A stretch of 64,000 nucleotides of DNA from Alphaproteobacteria bacterium (GCA_020632875.1 JACKET010000006.1:400338-464337); one strand, 5' to 3'. Shown: positions 16,342-24,510, numbered from the stretch's first letter. The notes: generated from the sequence alone by a model not told the origin. Numbers and translations are program-made.

Positions 16342-16872
16342 ATGTCCCGCATCGGAAAGCAGCCGATCACGGTACCTGCCGGCGTGACCGTCACCATCGG
16401 TGACGAGATCGCGGTGAAGGGCCCGAAGGGCAACCTCACCCAGAAGATCGTCGCCAACGTCACGGTGTCCCAGGAGGGCAACGAGATCCTGGTGAAGCGC
16501 AACGACGACAGCAAGCCGTCGCGCGCCAACCACGGCCTCATGCGCGCCCTCGTCCAGAACATGGTGACCGGCGTGACCCAGGGCTTCGAGAAGAAGCTCT
16601 CCATCATCGGCGTCGGTTACCGCGCCGAGGTGAAGGGCTCGAAGCTCGTCATGAACCTGGGCTTCTCGCACCCCATCGAGTTCGACATCCCTGCCGGCAT
16701 CAACATCGAAGCCGACAAGACGAACGGGATTTCGGTGAAGGGCGCCGACAAGCAGCAGGTGGGCCAGGTGGCCGCGGTCATCCGCGGATACCGCAAGCCC
16801 GACCACTACAAGGGCAAGGGCGTCCGGTACGCCGACGAGTACGTCCGGATCAAGGCCGGCAAGTCCGCCTGA
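16342..16872 (+). CDS. rplF: 50S ribosomal protein L6
   Basis: 176 residues in two related domains. MSRIGKQPITVPAGVTV starts it, and YKGKGVRYADEYVRIKAGKSA closes it. L6 lies near the GTPase centre and sarcin-ricin loop. RBS GAGGAG. A 62-nt spacer leads to rplR. Confidence 0.98.
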   Translation: MSRIGKQPITVPAGVTVTIGDEIAVKGPKGNLTQKIVANVTVSQEGNEILVKRNDDSKPSRANHGLMRALVQNMVTGVTQGFEKKLSIIGVGYRAEVKGSKLVMNLGFSHPIEFDIPAGINIEADKTNGISVKGADKQQVGQVAAVIRGYRKPDHYKGKGVRYADEYVRIKAGKSA

Positions 16873-16934
16873 TCCGTCTGTCTCACCGGGGCGGTCCTCA
16901 CGGGCCGCCTCCACCAGAGATTCCAGGAACGAAC

Positions 16935-17291
16935 ATGGCCATTCAGACCCAGATCAAGCACAGTGCCCGCGTCCGGCGGAAGAAGCACATCCGGAAGGTC
17001 GTGCACGGCACGGCCGATCGGCCGCGCCTCACCGTGTTCCGGAGCAGCAAGCACATCTACGCCCAGCTCATCGACGACGAGTCCGGCCGGACGCTCGCGT
17101 CCGCGTCGTCCCTCAAGTCGGGCGAGTTCGGCGGCAACAAGGACGCGGCCAAGAAGGTCGGGGCCGAGCTCGCCAAGCGCGCGCTCGCCGCGAGCATCGA
17201 GACCGTCGTGTTCGACCGCAACGGATACCTCTACCACGGCCGGGTCGCCGCCCTCGCGGATGGCGCTCGTGAAGCCGGTCTGAAGTTCTAG
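16935..17291 (+). CDS. rplR: 50S ribosomal protein L18
   Basis: 118 residues. L18 binds 5S rRNA with L5. RVRRKKHIRKVVHGTADRP, then RPRLTVFRSSKHIYAQLIDD and the end GRVAALADGAREAGLKF are typical. RBS AGGAAC. Eight nt before rpsE. Confidence 0.98.
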   Translation: MAIQTQIKHSARVRRKKHIRKVVHGTADRPRLTVFRSSKHIYAQLIDDESGRTLASASSLKSGEFGGNKDAAKKVGAELAKRALAASIETVVFDRNGYLYHGRVAALADGAREAGLKF

Positions 17292-17299
17292 GGGACAGC

Positions 17300-17851
17300 A
17301 TGAGCAGGATGAGCCGGCGTCGCCGGGACGAAGAAGAAAGCAACCTGATCGACAAGGTCATCTACATCAACCGCGTCGCGAAGGTCGTGAAGGGTGGGCG
17401 TCGCTTCTCCTTCAGCGCCATCGTGGTGGTCGGTGATGGCGAAGGCCGTGTCGGCGTCGGGTTCGGCAAGGCGAAGGAAGTCCCCGAGGCGATTCGCAAG
17501 GGCACGGAGAAGGCGCGCAAGACGATGCGGGAGATCCCCCTCGTCGGTGGCACCATTCCCCACGATGTGCTCGGTGCGTTCGGCGCGGGTCGCGTCCTCC
17601 TCCGTCCGGCCGCCCCCGGTACGGGCGTCATCGCCGGCCCGGCGGTGCGCGCCATCATGGAGGCCCTCGGTGTGCACAACGTGCTCACCAAGTCCCTGCG
17701 CAGCTCGAACGTCCACAATGTGGTCCACGCCACCTTCAACGCGATCCACCAGCTCGAGTCCGCTGAGCAGTACGCCCAGCGCCTCGGCCAGGATCCCGAG
17801 AAGGTGCACGCCAACTACACCGTGAAGACCGACTCGGTCGCCAACGCATAG
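17300..17851 (+). CDS. rpsE: 30S ribosomal protein S5
   Basis: 183 residues. S5 has an N-terminal double-stranded RNA-binding domain (KVVKGGRRFSFSAIVVVGD) and a C-terminal S5 fold (GTIPHDVLGAFGAGRVLLRP). It helps decoding fidelity; the loop Gly/Lys residues look wild type. RBS GGGGACAGC. Followed by rpmD after 10 nt. Confidence 0.98.
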   Translation: MSRMSRRRRDEEESNLIDKVIYINRVAKVVKGGRRFSFSAIVVVGDGEGRVGVGFGKAKEVPEAIRKGTEKARKTMREIPLVGGTIPHDVLGAFGAGRVLLRPAAPGTGVIAGPAVRAIMEALGVHNVLTKSLRSSNVHNVVHATFNAIHQLESAEQYAQRLGQDPEKVHANYTVKTDSVANA

Positions 17852-17861
17852 GACGGGCCCG

Positions 17862-18044
17862 ATGAGCCGCATCAAGGTCACCCTCAAGCACAGCACCATC
17901 GGCCGCCCGGCGACCCAGCTCGAGCACGTCAAGGGCCTCGGCCTGCGTCGTCTCGGCCACAGCCGGGTGCTCGAGAACACACCTGCCGTGCGCGGCATGG
18001 TCAAGAAAGTCCTGCACCTCGTCGAGGTCGAGGAAGTCGAGTAG
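17862..18044 (+). CDS. rpmD: 50S ribosomal protein L30
   Basis: 60 residues, the bacterial length. IKVTLKHSTIGRPATQLEHV is the conserved first half. Ends in an acidic VEVEEVE. Its RBS is weak (GGACGGG), so translation is probably coupled to rpsE. It ends 4 nt before the original rplO ATG. Confidence 0.96.
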   Translation: MSRIKVTLKHSTIGRPATQLEHVKGLGLRRLGHSRVLENTPAVRGMVKKVLHLVEVEEVE

Positions 18045-18048
18045 CACC

Positions 18049-18105
18049 ATGGCAAACGAACTCACGAACCTGTAGCCCAACCCCGGAAGCACGAAGACGC
18101 GCATG
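18049..18105 (+). other. rplO: N-terminal codons of rplO cut off by an in-frame TAG
   Basis: Reading from ATG 18049 gives MANELTNL, a TAG at 18073-18075, and then PNPGSTKTRMRIGRGEGSGK in the same frame. That is the L15 N-terminus in the normal order, with the stop at the residue before the conserved Pro, where Lys, Ser or Arg is usual. A single base separates TAG from AAG or TCG. Either a real nonsense mutation with a downstream start, or a sequence error. Confidence 0.85.
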
Positions 18106-18507
18106 CGCATCGGTCGTGGTGAAGGCTCGGGCAAGGGCAAGACCGCCGGTCGCGGCACCCAGGGCCAGCAGAGCCGCTCGGGCGCCAAGCGTCGGTATGG
18201 CTTCGAGGGCGGTCAGATGCCGCTCCACCGGCGCCTGCCGAAGGTCGGCTTCACCAACATCTTCGCGAAGGACTACGAGACGGTCAACGTGAGCGAGCTC
18301 GCGCGTCTCGAGGCCGGCACGCACGTGACGGCCGAGCTCCTCGAGGAGAAGGGCATCATCAGCCGCATCGGCGACGATGGCGTCAAGATCCTCGGCCGCG
18401 GCGATCTGGGGGTTGCCCTCCATGTCCGCGTGTCCAAGTTGACGCGGTCCGCGGCGGAGAAGATCACCGCTGCGGGCGGCACCATCGAAGGCGACGTTCC
18501 CGCGTAG
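18103..18507 (+). CDS. rplO: 50S ribosomal protein L15, translated from a downstream ATG or interrupted
   Basis: 134 residues from ATG 18103; full-length L15 would be 152 from ATG 18049 if the TAG at 18073 were sense. The remaining part has the GRGEGSGKGKTAGRGTQGQ loop that enters 23S rRNA and the C-terminal globular domain ending IEGDVPA. GGAAG lies 13 nt upstream of 18103, too far to be a good RBS. Loss of the first 18 residues removes only the flexible tip, so a functional shortened L15 is plausible. Other ribosomal genes here use TAG as a true stop, so general recoding is unlikely. Confidence 0.85.
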   Translation: MRIGRGEGSGKGKTAGRGTQGQQSRSGAKRRYGFEGGQMPLHRRLPKVGFTNIFAKDYETVNVSELARLEAGTHVTAELLEEKGIISRIGDDGVKILGRGDLGVALHVRVSKLTRSAAEKITAAGGTIEGDVPA

Positions 18508-18579
18508 CCCCGATGTGTCCGGTGCCCGCCGATTCCGCGGGTGCCGGGACGAACCCGAACTGGGCAGTGAGGAAGGCCG

Positions 18580-19920
18580 GTGGCGAACTTCTTCGCAGAT
18601 ATCTGGGAGATGGAGGACCTCCGCAAGCGGGTGCTCTTCACGCTCGGCATGCTCGGCGTCTACCGCCTGGGCATCTTCGTGCCGGCTCCCGGCATCGATC
18701 GCGTGGCGCTCTCGAAGTGGTTCGGCACGCAGTCCAACACGATGTTCGGGCTGTACGACCTCTTCTCGGGCGGCGCGCTGTCCCAGTTCTCGGTGTTCGT
18801 GCTCGGGATCATGCCGTACATCACGGCGTCGATCATCATGCAGCTCGCCGGTGAGACCGTCCCGCAGCTCAAGCGCATCAAGGACGAAGGGCAGGGCGGC
18901 CGGAACCGGATCACGCAGTACACGCGCTACCTCACCATCGCCATCGCCATGGCGCAGTCGATGACCATGGCCATCTCGATGGAGCAGATGCGTATCGACC
19001 AGCTCCAGGTCGTCATCCAGCCGGGGTGGACGTTCCGCGTCCTCACCATGCTGACGATGACCGGCGGCGCGTGCTTCGTCATGTGGCTCGGCGAGCAGAT
19101 GACCGAGCGCGGCGTGGGCAACGGGTCGTCCATCATCATCACGGCGGGCATCATCGCGGGCCTGCCCGCGGGCGCGGCACAGCTCATCCAGCTCATCCAG
19201 CTCGGTGAGGTGAACCTCCTCGAGGCGTCGCTGCTCGTCGTCTTCATGTTCATCGTCACGTACGCCATCGTGTTCGTGGAGCGTGGCCAGCGGCGCGTGC
19301 CGCTCCAGTACGCCAAACGCGTGCTCGGGCGCCGCGTGTACGAGGGTCAGACCACGTACCTGCCGCTCAAGGTGAACACCGCGGGCGTCATCCCGCCCAT
19401 CTTCGCGTCGTCGCTCCTCATGTTCCCGAACACCCTCGGGCAGATGGCGAGCCACCCTGTGCTCGACTGGCTCACCACGGCCTTCTTCCCGGGCAACTGG
19501 CTCTACAACGCCGTCTACACCGGCATGGTCGTGTTCTTCGCGTACCTCTACACGGCCATCACGTTCAACCCGGACGACGTGGCCGAGAACCTGAAGAAGC
19601 AGGGCGGCTACATCCCGAAGGTGCGGCCCGGCAAAGAGACCGCGGCCTACATCGACTGGATCCTCACGCGCCTCACGGCTGCCGGTGCGCTCTACCTCTC
19701 GGTGGTCTGCATCATGCCGACGCTGCTCATCACGCAGTACAAGGTGCCGTTCTACTTCGGCGGCACCAGCCTCCTGATCATCGTGGGCGTGTCGCTCGAC
19801 ACGGTCGCGCAGATCGAGGCCCAGCTCGCGACCAAGCACTACGACGGAATCGTCGGTCCGAAGGGGTCGCGTATCAAGGGGCGTCGTCAACGCCTCGGCG
19901 GCCAGGGACCGTTCGTCTGA
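18580..19920 (+). CDS. secY: protein translocase subunit SecY
   Basis: 446 residues with ten membrane segments. SecY forms the channel for protein export and membrane insertion. The GTG at 18580 has a strong GAGGAAGG upstream. The N-terminal plug region and the cytoplasmic loops with RRVPLQYAKRVLGRR and the DDVAENLKKQGGYIPKVRPG segment are intact. It ends with a basic tail, IKGRRQRLGGQGPFV. map follows after 4 nt; adk, often found here, is missing. Confidence 0.98.
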   Translation: MANFFADIWEMEDLRKRVLFTLGMLGVYRLGIFVPAPGIDRVALSKWFGTQSNTMFGLYDLFSGGALSQFSVFVLGIMPYITASIIMQLAGETVPQLKRIKDEGQGGRNRITQYTRYLTIAIAMAQSMTMAISMEQMRIDQLQVVIQPGWTFRVLTMLTMTGGACFVMWLGEQMTERGVGNGSSIIITAGIIAGLPAGAAQLIQLIQLGEVNLLEASLLVVFMFIVTYAIVFVERGQRRVPLQYAKRVLGRRVYEGQTTYLPLKVNTAGVIPPIFASSLLMFPNTLGQMASHPVLDWLTTAFFPGNWLYNAVYTGMVVFFAYLYTAITFNPDDVAENLKKQGGYIPKVRPGKETAAYIDWILTRLTAAGALYLSVVCIMPTLLITQYKVPFYFGGTSLLIIVGVSLDTVAQIEAQLATKHYDGIVGPKGSRIKGRRQRLGGQGPFV

Positions 19921-19924
19921 TCCG

Positions 19925-20713
19925 ATGTCTCGCGTCAAGGATCCCTGGGAAGTCCAGCTCATGCGTCAGAGCGGGAAGCGCCTCGCCGAGGTGGCTGCGG
20001 TCCTGCGCGAGTCGGTGACGCCGGGGATCTCGACGAAGGACATCGACGCGATCGCCGAGCACGAGATCCGCAAGCGTGGCGGCATCCCGTCCTTCCTCGG
20101 CTACACGGCGGGCGGCCCGACGCCGTACCCCGCCACGATCTGCGCCTCGCCGAACGATGCCGTCGTGCACGGCATCCCGAACGACACCCCCCTGAAGGAG
20201 GGCGACATCCTGTCGCTCGACATGGGGATGATCTACGGCGGATACCACTCCGACCACGCGTTCACGGTCGGGGTGGGGAACATCCCCGAAGAGGTGCAGA
20301 AGCTCCTCGAGGTCACCGAAGCCAGCCTGTGGGAGGGCATCCGTGCCGCCCAGCCCGGCAATCGCATCGGCGACATCGGAAATGCGGTCGAGCGGTACGT
20401 CGACCCGCACGGATTCGGCATCGTCCGCGAGTACGTCGGCCACGGCATCGGCCGGGCGATGCACGAGCGGCCCAGCGTGCCGAACTACGGTCCGGCCAAC
20501 CAGGGTCAGCTGCTCAAGGAAGGCTTCTGCCTCGCCATCGAGCCCATGATCAACCTGGGCGGCGAGGAAACCAAGGTCCTCCGAGACGGATGGACGGTCG
20601 TGACGAAGGACGGCTCCCTGTCGGCCCACTTCGAGCACACGATCACCATCACGAATCGTGGACCGGAAGTGCTCACTGTATTAGATGGGGGCGTTATCGC
20701 GCCCTCTCCGTGA
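19925..20713 (+). CDS. map: methionine aminopeptidase, type I
   Basis: 262 residues. It removes the initiator Met from new proteins using two metal ions. The metal ligands appear in order: D in LDMGMIYGGYHSD (two Asp), H in GHGIG, E in IEPM and E in HFEHTITI. The start ATG has no strong RBS and is 4 nt after secY, so coupling is likely. The downstream infA and rpmJ genes are absent; a 65-nt spacer leads to rpsM. Confidence 0.97.
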   Translation: MSRVKDPWEVQLMRQSGKRLAEVAAVLRESVTPGISTKDIDAIAEHEIRKRGGIPSFLGYTAGGPTPYPATICASPNDAVVHGIPNDTPLKEGDILSLDMGMIYGGYHSDHAFTVGVGNIPEEVQKLLEVTEASLWEGIRAAQPGNRIGDIGNAVERYVDPHGFGIVREYVGHGIGRAMHERPSVPNYGPANQGQLLKEGFCLAIEPMINLGGEETKVLRDGWTVVTKDGSLSAHFEHTITITNRGPEVLTVLDGGVIAPSP

Positions 20714-20778
20714 GGACGTGCCACGCCTGGTTTCAGGAACTCGAGATTCAAAGCCCATAGTGGGCGAGGACGGACGTT

Positions 20779-21147
20779 TTGGCTCGTATCGAAGGCGTTG
20801 ACCTGCCACGCAACAAGCCCATCTGGATCGCGCTGACGTACATCTACGGCATCGGCCAGACCAGCGCGCGGAAGATCGTCGAGGCCGCTGGCATCGACCC
20901 GATGACCCGCGTCTTCCAGCTCACCGACCACGAGGCTGCTCGGATTCGCGAGACGATCCAGCAGGGCTACCGGGTCGAGGGTGACCTCCGGAAGGAAGTG
21001 TCGCTCAACATCAAGCGCCTCATCGATCTCGGTGCCTACCGTGGCATCCGCCATCGCCGTGGCCTGCCGGTCCGTGGCCAGCGCACCCACACCAATGCTC
21101 GTACCCGCAAGGGTCCGCGTCGCATCCCGACCGCGAAGAAGAAGTAG
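20779..21147 (+). CDS. rpsM: 30S ribosomal protein S13
   Basis: 122 residues. S13 is at the top of the 30S head and touches the P-site tRNA. MARIEGVDLPRNKPIWIALTYIYGIG and the RGQRTHTNARTRKGPRR tail are standard. The start codon is TTG at 20779, rare for a ribosomal protein. A short GCCCA-TAG-TGGGC hairpin lies just upstream and could limit access to the RBS. Confidence 0.96.
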   Translation: MARIEGVDLPRNKPIWIALTYIYGIGQTSARKIVEAAGIDPMTRVFQLTDHEAARIRETIQQGYRVEGDLRKEVSLNIKRLIDLGAYRGIRHRRGLPVRGQRTHTNARTRKGPRRIPTAKKK

Positions 21148-21159
21148 TAGAGGAACGTC

Positions 21160-21546
21160 ATGGCTCGCAGGACCGCTGGAAAGCGTCGCGTCAAGAAGAA
21201 CGTCCCCGCCGGGGTGGCTCACATCCAGGCGACGTTCAACAACACCATCGTCACCATCACCGACCTCGCCGGGAACACCGTGGCGTGGAGCTCCTCTGGT
21301 GTGCTCCGCTTCCGCGGCTCGCGGAAGAGCACCCCGTTCGCGGCCCAGCTCGTGGCCGAGGATGCGGCTCGCAAGGCGATGGAACACGGCATGAAGCAGG
21401 TCGGCGTCTTCGTGAAGGGCCCGGGCACCGGCCGTGAGTCGGCGCTCCGCGCGATCGCGAACACCGGCCTGAAGATCACGCTCATCAAGGATGTCACGCC
21501 GATTCCCCACAACGGCTGCCGTCCGCCGAAGCGTCGTCGCGTCTGA
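21160..21546 (+). CDS. rpsK: 30S ribosomal protein S11
   Basis: 128 residues. S11 forms the platform with S7 near the mRNA exit. VAHIQATFNNTIVTITD and DVTPIPHNGCRPPKRRRV are hallmarks. RBS GAGGAAC. rpsD (S4) normally follows; instead there is a 175-nt spacer and then rpoA. Confidence 0.98.
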   Translation: MARRTAGKRRVKKNVPAGVAHIQATFNNTIVTITDLAGNTVAWSSSGVLRFRGSRKSTPFAAQLVAEDAARKAMEHGMKQVGVFVKGPGTGRESALRAIANTGLKITLIKDVTPIPHNGCRPPKRRRV

Positions 21547-21721
21547 TCCGGCTCGCGGCTCACCGGTGTCATGACCCGGTGTCCCGAACCGATCTCACAG
21601 CGAAGTCTCCGCGCCGAGCGCGCGGCAACGGGCCCCGGGCGATCCGACCGGGGCCTCGTCCCTTTCCGGCGTGCGTGGTCCGGTGTCGGATCCGGCACAG
21701 AAGCGCGTCCTGGAGAAACCC

Positions 21722-22729
21722 ATGGAAGAGAACGTGTACTCGAACTGGCGAAATCTGATCAAGCCGCGCCGCGTTGAGCGTGAGCCCCATTCCTCCTCGA
21801 CCTACGGCAAGTTCGTCATCCGTCCGCTCGAGCGTGGCTTCGGTACCACCATCGGCAACTCGCTGCGCCGCATCCTGCTGTCGTCGCTCCAGGGCGCCGC
21901 GGTCACGAGCGTGCGCATCGACGGCGTGCTGCACGAGTTCGCGTTCATCCCGGGCATCGTCGAAGACGTGACGGACATCATCCTGAACATCAAGGGTGTG
22001 CTCCTCAAGACGAACTCGATGAACCCCATCGTCGGTCGCATCTCCCGCAAGGGCGAGGCCGGTGAGACCGTCGTGGTCCGCGCGGGTGACTTCACCTTCG
22101 ACGCGAACTGCGAGGTCCTCAACCCCGACCACCCGATCTGCACGCTCACCGAAGAAGGCGAGTTCAACGCCGAGGTCGTGGTGCGCATGGGCAAGGGCTA
22201 CGTCCCGGCCGCCCAGAACAAAGACGAGACGCAGCCGATCGGCACCATCCCGGTCGACGCCATCTTCTCGCCGATCAAGCGCGTCCGCTACACCGTCACG
22301 AACGCCCGCGTCGGTCAGCGCACCGACTACGACAAGCTCGTGATCGAGGTCTGGACCGACGGCTCGGTGCACCCCGAAGACGCCCTCGCGTACTCGGCCA
22401 AGATCCTCAAGGAGCAGCTCCAGATCTTCATCAACTTCGCGGAAGAGGAAGAGCCCGAAGTCGAAGAAGAGGATGCCGCCGAAGAGGAGTTCAACGAGGC
22501 GCTGTTCAAGCGTGTCGACGAGCTCGAGCTCTCCGTGCGCTCGCAGAACTGCCTGCAGAACGCCGGCATCGAGTACATCTACCAGCTGGTCGAGAAGAGC
22601 GAGACCGAGATGCTGAAGACCAAGAACTTCGGCCGGAAGTCGCTCAACGAGATCAAGGAGATCCTCGCGGATCTCAACCTCTCGCTCGGCATGAAGCTCC
22701 ACAACTTCCCGAAGCATAAGGTCGGCTAG
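21722..22729 (+). CDS. rpoA: DNA-directed RNA polymerase subunit alpha
   Basis: 335 residues. The N-terminal domain (to about 230) dimerises and builds the polymerase; RRILLSSLQGAAVTSVRIDG is typical. A very acidic linker (EEEEPEVEEEDAAEEEF, about 238-255) leads to the C-terminal domain, which binds UP elements and activators (LGRKSLNEI-like NFGRKSLNEIKEIL). RBS GGAGAAA supports the ATG at 21722; an in-frame ATG 17 codons earlier is less likely. The preceding spacer is repeat-free and holds no gene that I can see. Confidence 0.98.
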   Translation: MEENVYSNWRNLIKPRRVEREPHSSSTYGKFVIRPLERGFGTTIGNSLRRILLSSLQGAAVTSVRIDGVLHEFAFIPGIVEDVTDIILNIKGVLLKTNSMNPIVGRISRKGEAGETVVVRAGDFTFDANCEVLNPDHPICTLTEEGEFNAEVVVRMGKGYVPAAQNKDETQPIGTIPVDAIFSPIKRVRYTVTNARVGQRTDYDKLVIEVWTDGSVHPEDALAYSAKILKEQLQIFINFAEEEEPEVEEEDAAEEEFNEALFKRVDELELSVRSQNCLQNAGIEYIYQLVEKSETEMLKTKNFGRKSLNEIKEILADLNLSLGMKLHNFPKHKVG

Positions 22730-22806
22730 CCGGCCGCGCTCCGTTCCGGGCCGGCAGCCAGTGGCCGCCGCCCGGATCCGCGGCGCACACCCTCCTGGAG
22801 ATTCCC

Positions 22807-23355
22807 ATGCGACACCGTAAGTCGGGACGCAAGTTCGATACCAACGCTCCTCACCGCAAGGCCATGTTCCGCAACATGGTCACCGCGCTGATGGTGCACG
22901 GTCAGATCAAGACGACCACGCAGCGCGCGAAAGAGCTCCGCCGTGTGGCCGACAAGGTCATCTCGCTCGGCAAGCGTGCGCCCAGCGCCGCCGACATCGA
23001 CGCGATGAAGGATCAGGATGCCCAGCGCCAGGCCCGTGCCGACCGCGTTGCCGCCATCCGCCGCGCCAAGCTGTGGGTCAACGACGACGCTGCGCTCGGG
23101 ATGCTGTTCGGCGAGTACGCTGAGCGCTACCGCACGCGTCCCGGCGGCTACACCCGCATCCTCAAGGCCGGCTTCCGCGCGGGCGACAACGCCGAGATGG
23201 CGGTGATCCAGCTCGTCGAAGAGCTCGAGGCCAAGGCCGAAGAGCCCAAGAAGAAGGCCGCGAAGAAGGCTTCGACCAAGGCCGCCGACGAAGAGGCGAC
23301 CGTGGCGATGGACGACGCTCCGGCGGATGCCGACGAGGGCGAGGTCGTCGAGTAG
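22807..23355 (+). CDS. rplQ: 50S ribosomal protein L17 with long charged tail
   Basis: 182 residues. The core starts MRHRKSGRKFDTNAPHRKAM and includes the RPGGYTRILKAGFRAGDNAEMAVI segment. A 26-residue insertion-like stretch near 60-90 (KDQDAQRQARADRVAAIR) and a Lys/Ala then acidic tail from about residue 145 make it longer than usual. L17 is on the solvent side near the tunnel exit. Last gene of the superoperon. Confidence 0.96.
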   Translation: MRHRKSGRKFDTNAPHRKAMFRNMVTALMVHGQIKTTTQRAKELRRVADKVISLGKRAPSAADIDAMKDQDAQRQARADRVAAIRRAKLWVNDDAALGMLFGEYAERYRTRPGGYTRILKAGFRAGDNAEMAVIQLVEELEAKAEEPKKKAAKKASTKAADEEATVAMDDAPADADEGEVVE

Positions 23356-23381
23356 CTCTCGATCCGATCCCTGCGGATGGG

Positions 23382-23428
23382 CGTCCACCCGGGCTTCTCG
23401 TTAGCATGCTGACGAGGGCGGGTGGACG
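23382..23428. promoter_or_regulatory. nested palindromes between rplQ and fur
   Basis: An outer 9-bp inverted repeat, CGTCCACCC (23382-23390) with GGGTGGACG (23420-23428), encloses a near-perfect 20-bp dyad, CTCGTTAGCATGCTGACGAG (23397-23416). As RNA it could be a terminator without a T-run; as DNA it looks like an operator. Its location just in front of fur makes autoregulation a reasonable guess. Confidence 0.5.
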
Positions 23429-23451
23429 ACCTGTCTCAGGGCCAGGGGTTC

Positions 23452-23910
23452 ATGTTGTCCGAGACCGCGCGACTCAAGGAACGCTTCAAGGAGTACCTGG
23501 CCTCCGAGGGGCTGAAGTACACCCGGCAGCGGAAGGTCATCGCCGACGTGTTCTTCAAAGAGGGCGAGGGGCACCGCTCGCTCAACGAGCTGCTCGCCAC
23601 CGCGCAGGTCGAGTACGCCTCGATGGGGTACGCCACGGTGTACCGCACGATGAAGCTCATGACCGACTCCGGCGTCGCGCTCGAGCACAAGTTCGCCGAC
23701 ACGGGGCTCACGCTCTACGAGCCGAACCTCGAAGGCGACCACCACGACCACATCATCTGCCTGACGTGCGGCCGCATCGTCGAGTTCGAAGACGAGGGCA
23801 TCGAAGAGCGGCAAGAGGTCGTCGCGAAGACGTACGGCTTCAAGGTCCGCAAGCACCGCCACGAGATCTACGCCGACTGCATCAAGCCCGTGTGCGAGTT
23901 CCGCCACTGA
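23452..23910 (+). CDS. fur: ferric uptake regulator (Fur family)
   Basis: 152 residues from ATG 23452; a GTG at 23422 would add 10 residues but lies inside the palindrome. The winged helix is about residues 1-80 with YTRQRKVIADVFF and the recognition helix YATVYRTMKLM. The metal-binding dimerisation domain has DHHDHIICLTCGRIVEFEDEGIE and a second Cys pair in DCIKPVC, the Fur rather than Zur/PerR pattern. Fur with Fe2+ represses iron uptake genes. It is followed by secG after 68 nt. Confidence 0.9.
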   Translation: MLSETARLKERFKEYLASEGLKYTRQRKVIADVFFKEGEGHRSLNELLATAQVEYASMGYATVYRTMKLMTDSGVALEHKFADTGLTLYEPNLEGDHHDHIICLTCGRIVEFEDEGIEERQEVVAKTYGFKVRKHRHEIYADCIKPVCEFRH

Positions 23911-23929
23911 CGGGCCCGCTCCCGGTGCC

Positions 23930-23957
23930 TTGACACCGCGGGTCTCGGGCATAGGTT
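23930..23957 (+). promoter_or_regulatory. promoter of secG
   Basis: TTGACA (23930-23935), 16 bases, TAGGTT (23952-23957), then 21 bases to the ATG with GGAA as RBS. One of the best promoter matches in the window. Confidence 0.7.
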
Positions 23958-23978
23958 GCACCGGTTCGAGGGAAGTCC

Positions 23979-24338
23979 ATGTATCTGTTCGTCGTCGCAC
24001 TCCACGTCGTGCTGTGCCTCTTCATGGTCCTCATCATCCTGCTGCAGCCCGCCAAGGGCGAGGTGGGGCTGGCGTTCGGCGGCGGCGGGTCGTCCACGGT
24101 GTTCGGGCCGCGCGGCCCGGCGAGCATCCTCCAGCGCGCGACCACCATCGTCGCCGTGATGTTCATGGGCACGTCCATCACCCTGGCGCTCTACTCGAAC
24201 CAGTCGATGATGGCGACGGGCAACGTCGACGACGAGTTCGACGCGATCCGGAAGGAGATCCAGGCCGAGAAGAACCCGGTTCCCGAGGCTTCTCCGGCAC
24301 CCGATGCCCCTCCGTCCGAGGTTCCTGCCCCGGAGTGA
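23979..24338 (+). CDS. secG: preprotein translocase subunit SecG
   Basis: 119 residues. Two membrane helices (about 2-22 and 50-70) enclose the conserved LQPAKGEVGLAFGGGGSSTVFGPRG loop region. A Pro/Ala/Glu tail from about residue 90 is not part of the core. SecG helps SecYE-driven export and lies away from secY, near tRNA-Leu, as is common. Confidence 0.95.
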   Translation: MYLFVVALHVVLCLFMVLIILLQPAKGEVGLAFGGGGSSTVFGPRGPASILQRATTIVAVMFMGTSITLALYSNQSMMATGNVDDEFDAIRKEIQAEKNPVPEASPAPDAPPSEVPAPE

Positions 24339-24348
24339 TCGCAGGCTC

Positions 24349-24377
24349 TTGCAGCCCACCGGCTGCCTGGATACCCC
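24349..24377 (+). promoter_or_regulatory. possible tRNA-Leu promoter
   Basis: TTGCAG (24349-24354), 17 bases, TACCCC (24372-24377), ending 10 bp before the tRNA. The spacing is right but the -10 match is poor; TACC also occurs in the candidate tRNA-Gly promoter. Confidence 0.3.
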
Positions 24378-24387
24378 AACGGGGTCC

Positions 24388-24472
<85 letters not shown>

Positions 24473-24475
24473 TGA

Positions 24476-24510
24476 GAGGCTTCCGGCAATGTCGGGAGCC
24501 TCTTTTTGTT
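24476..24510 (+). terminator. intrinsic terminator of tRNA-Leu
   Basis: GAGGCTTCCGG and TCGGGAGCCTC form a stem with few mismatches, followed by TTTTTGTTT. It starts four bases after the tRNA. Confidence 0.9.

Noticed and set aside
18073..18075. General recoding of TAG as a sense codon
   Set aside because: TAG is the normal stop of 21 ribosomal-cluster genes here, so a reassigned TAG would extend most of them.
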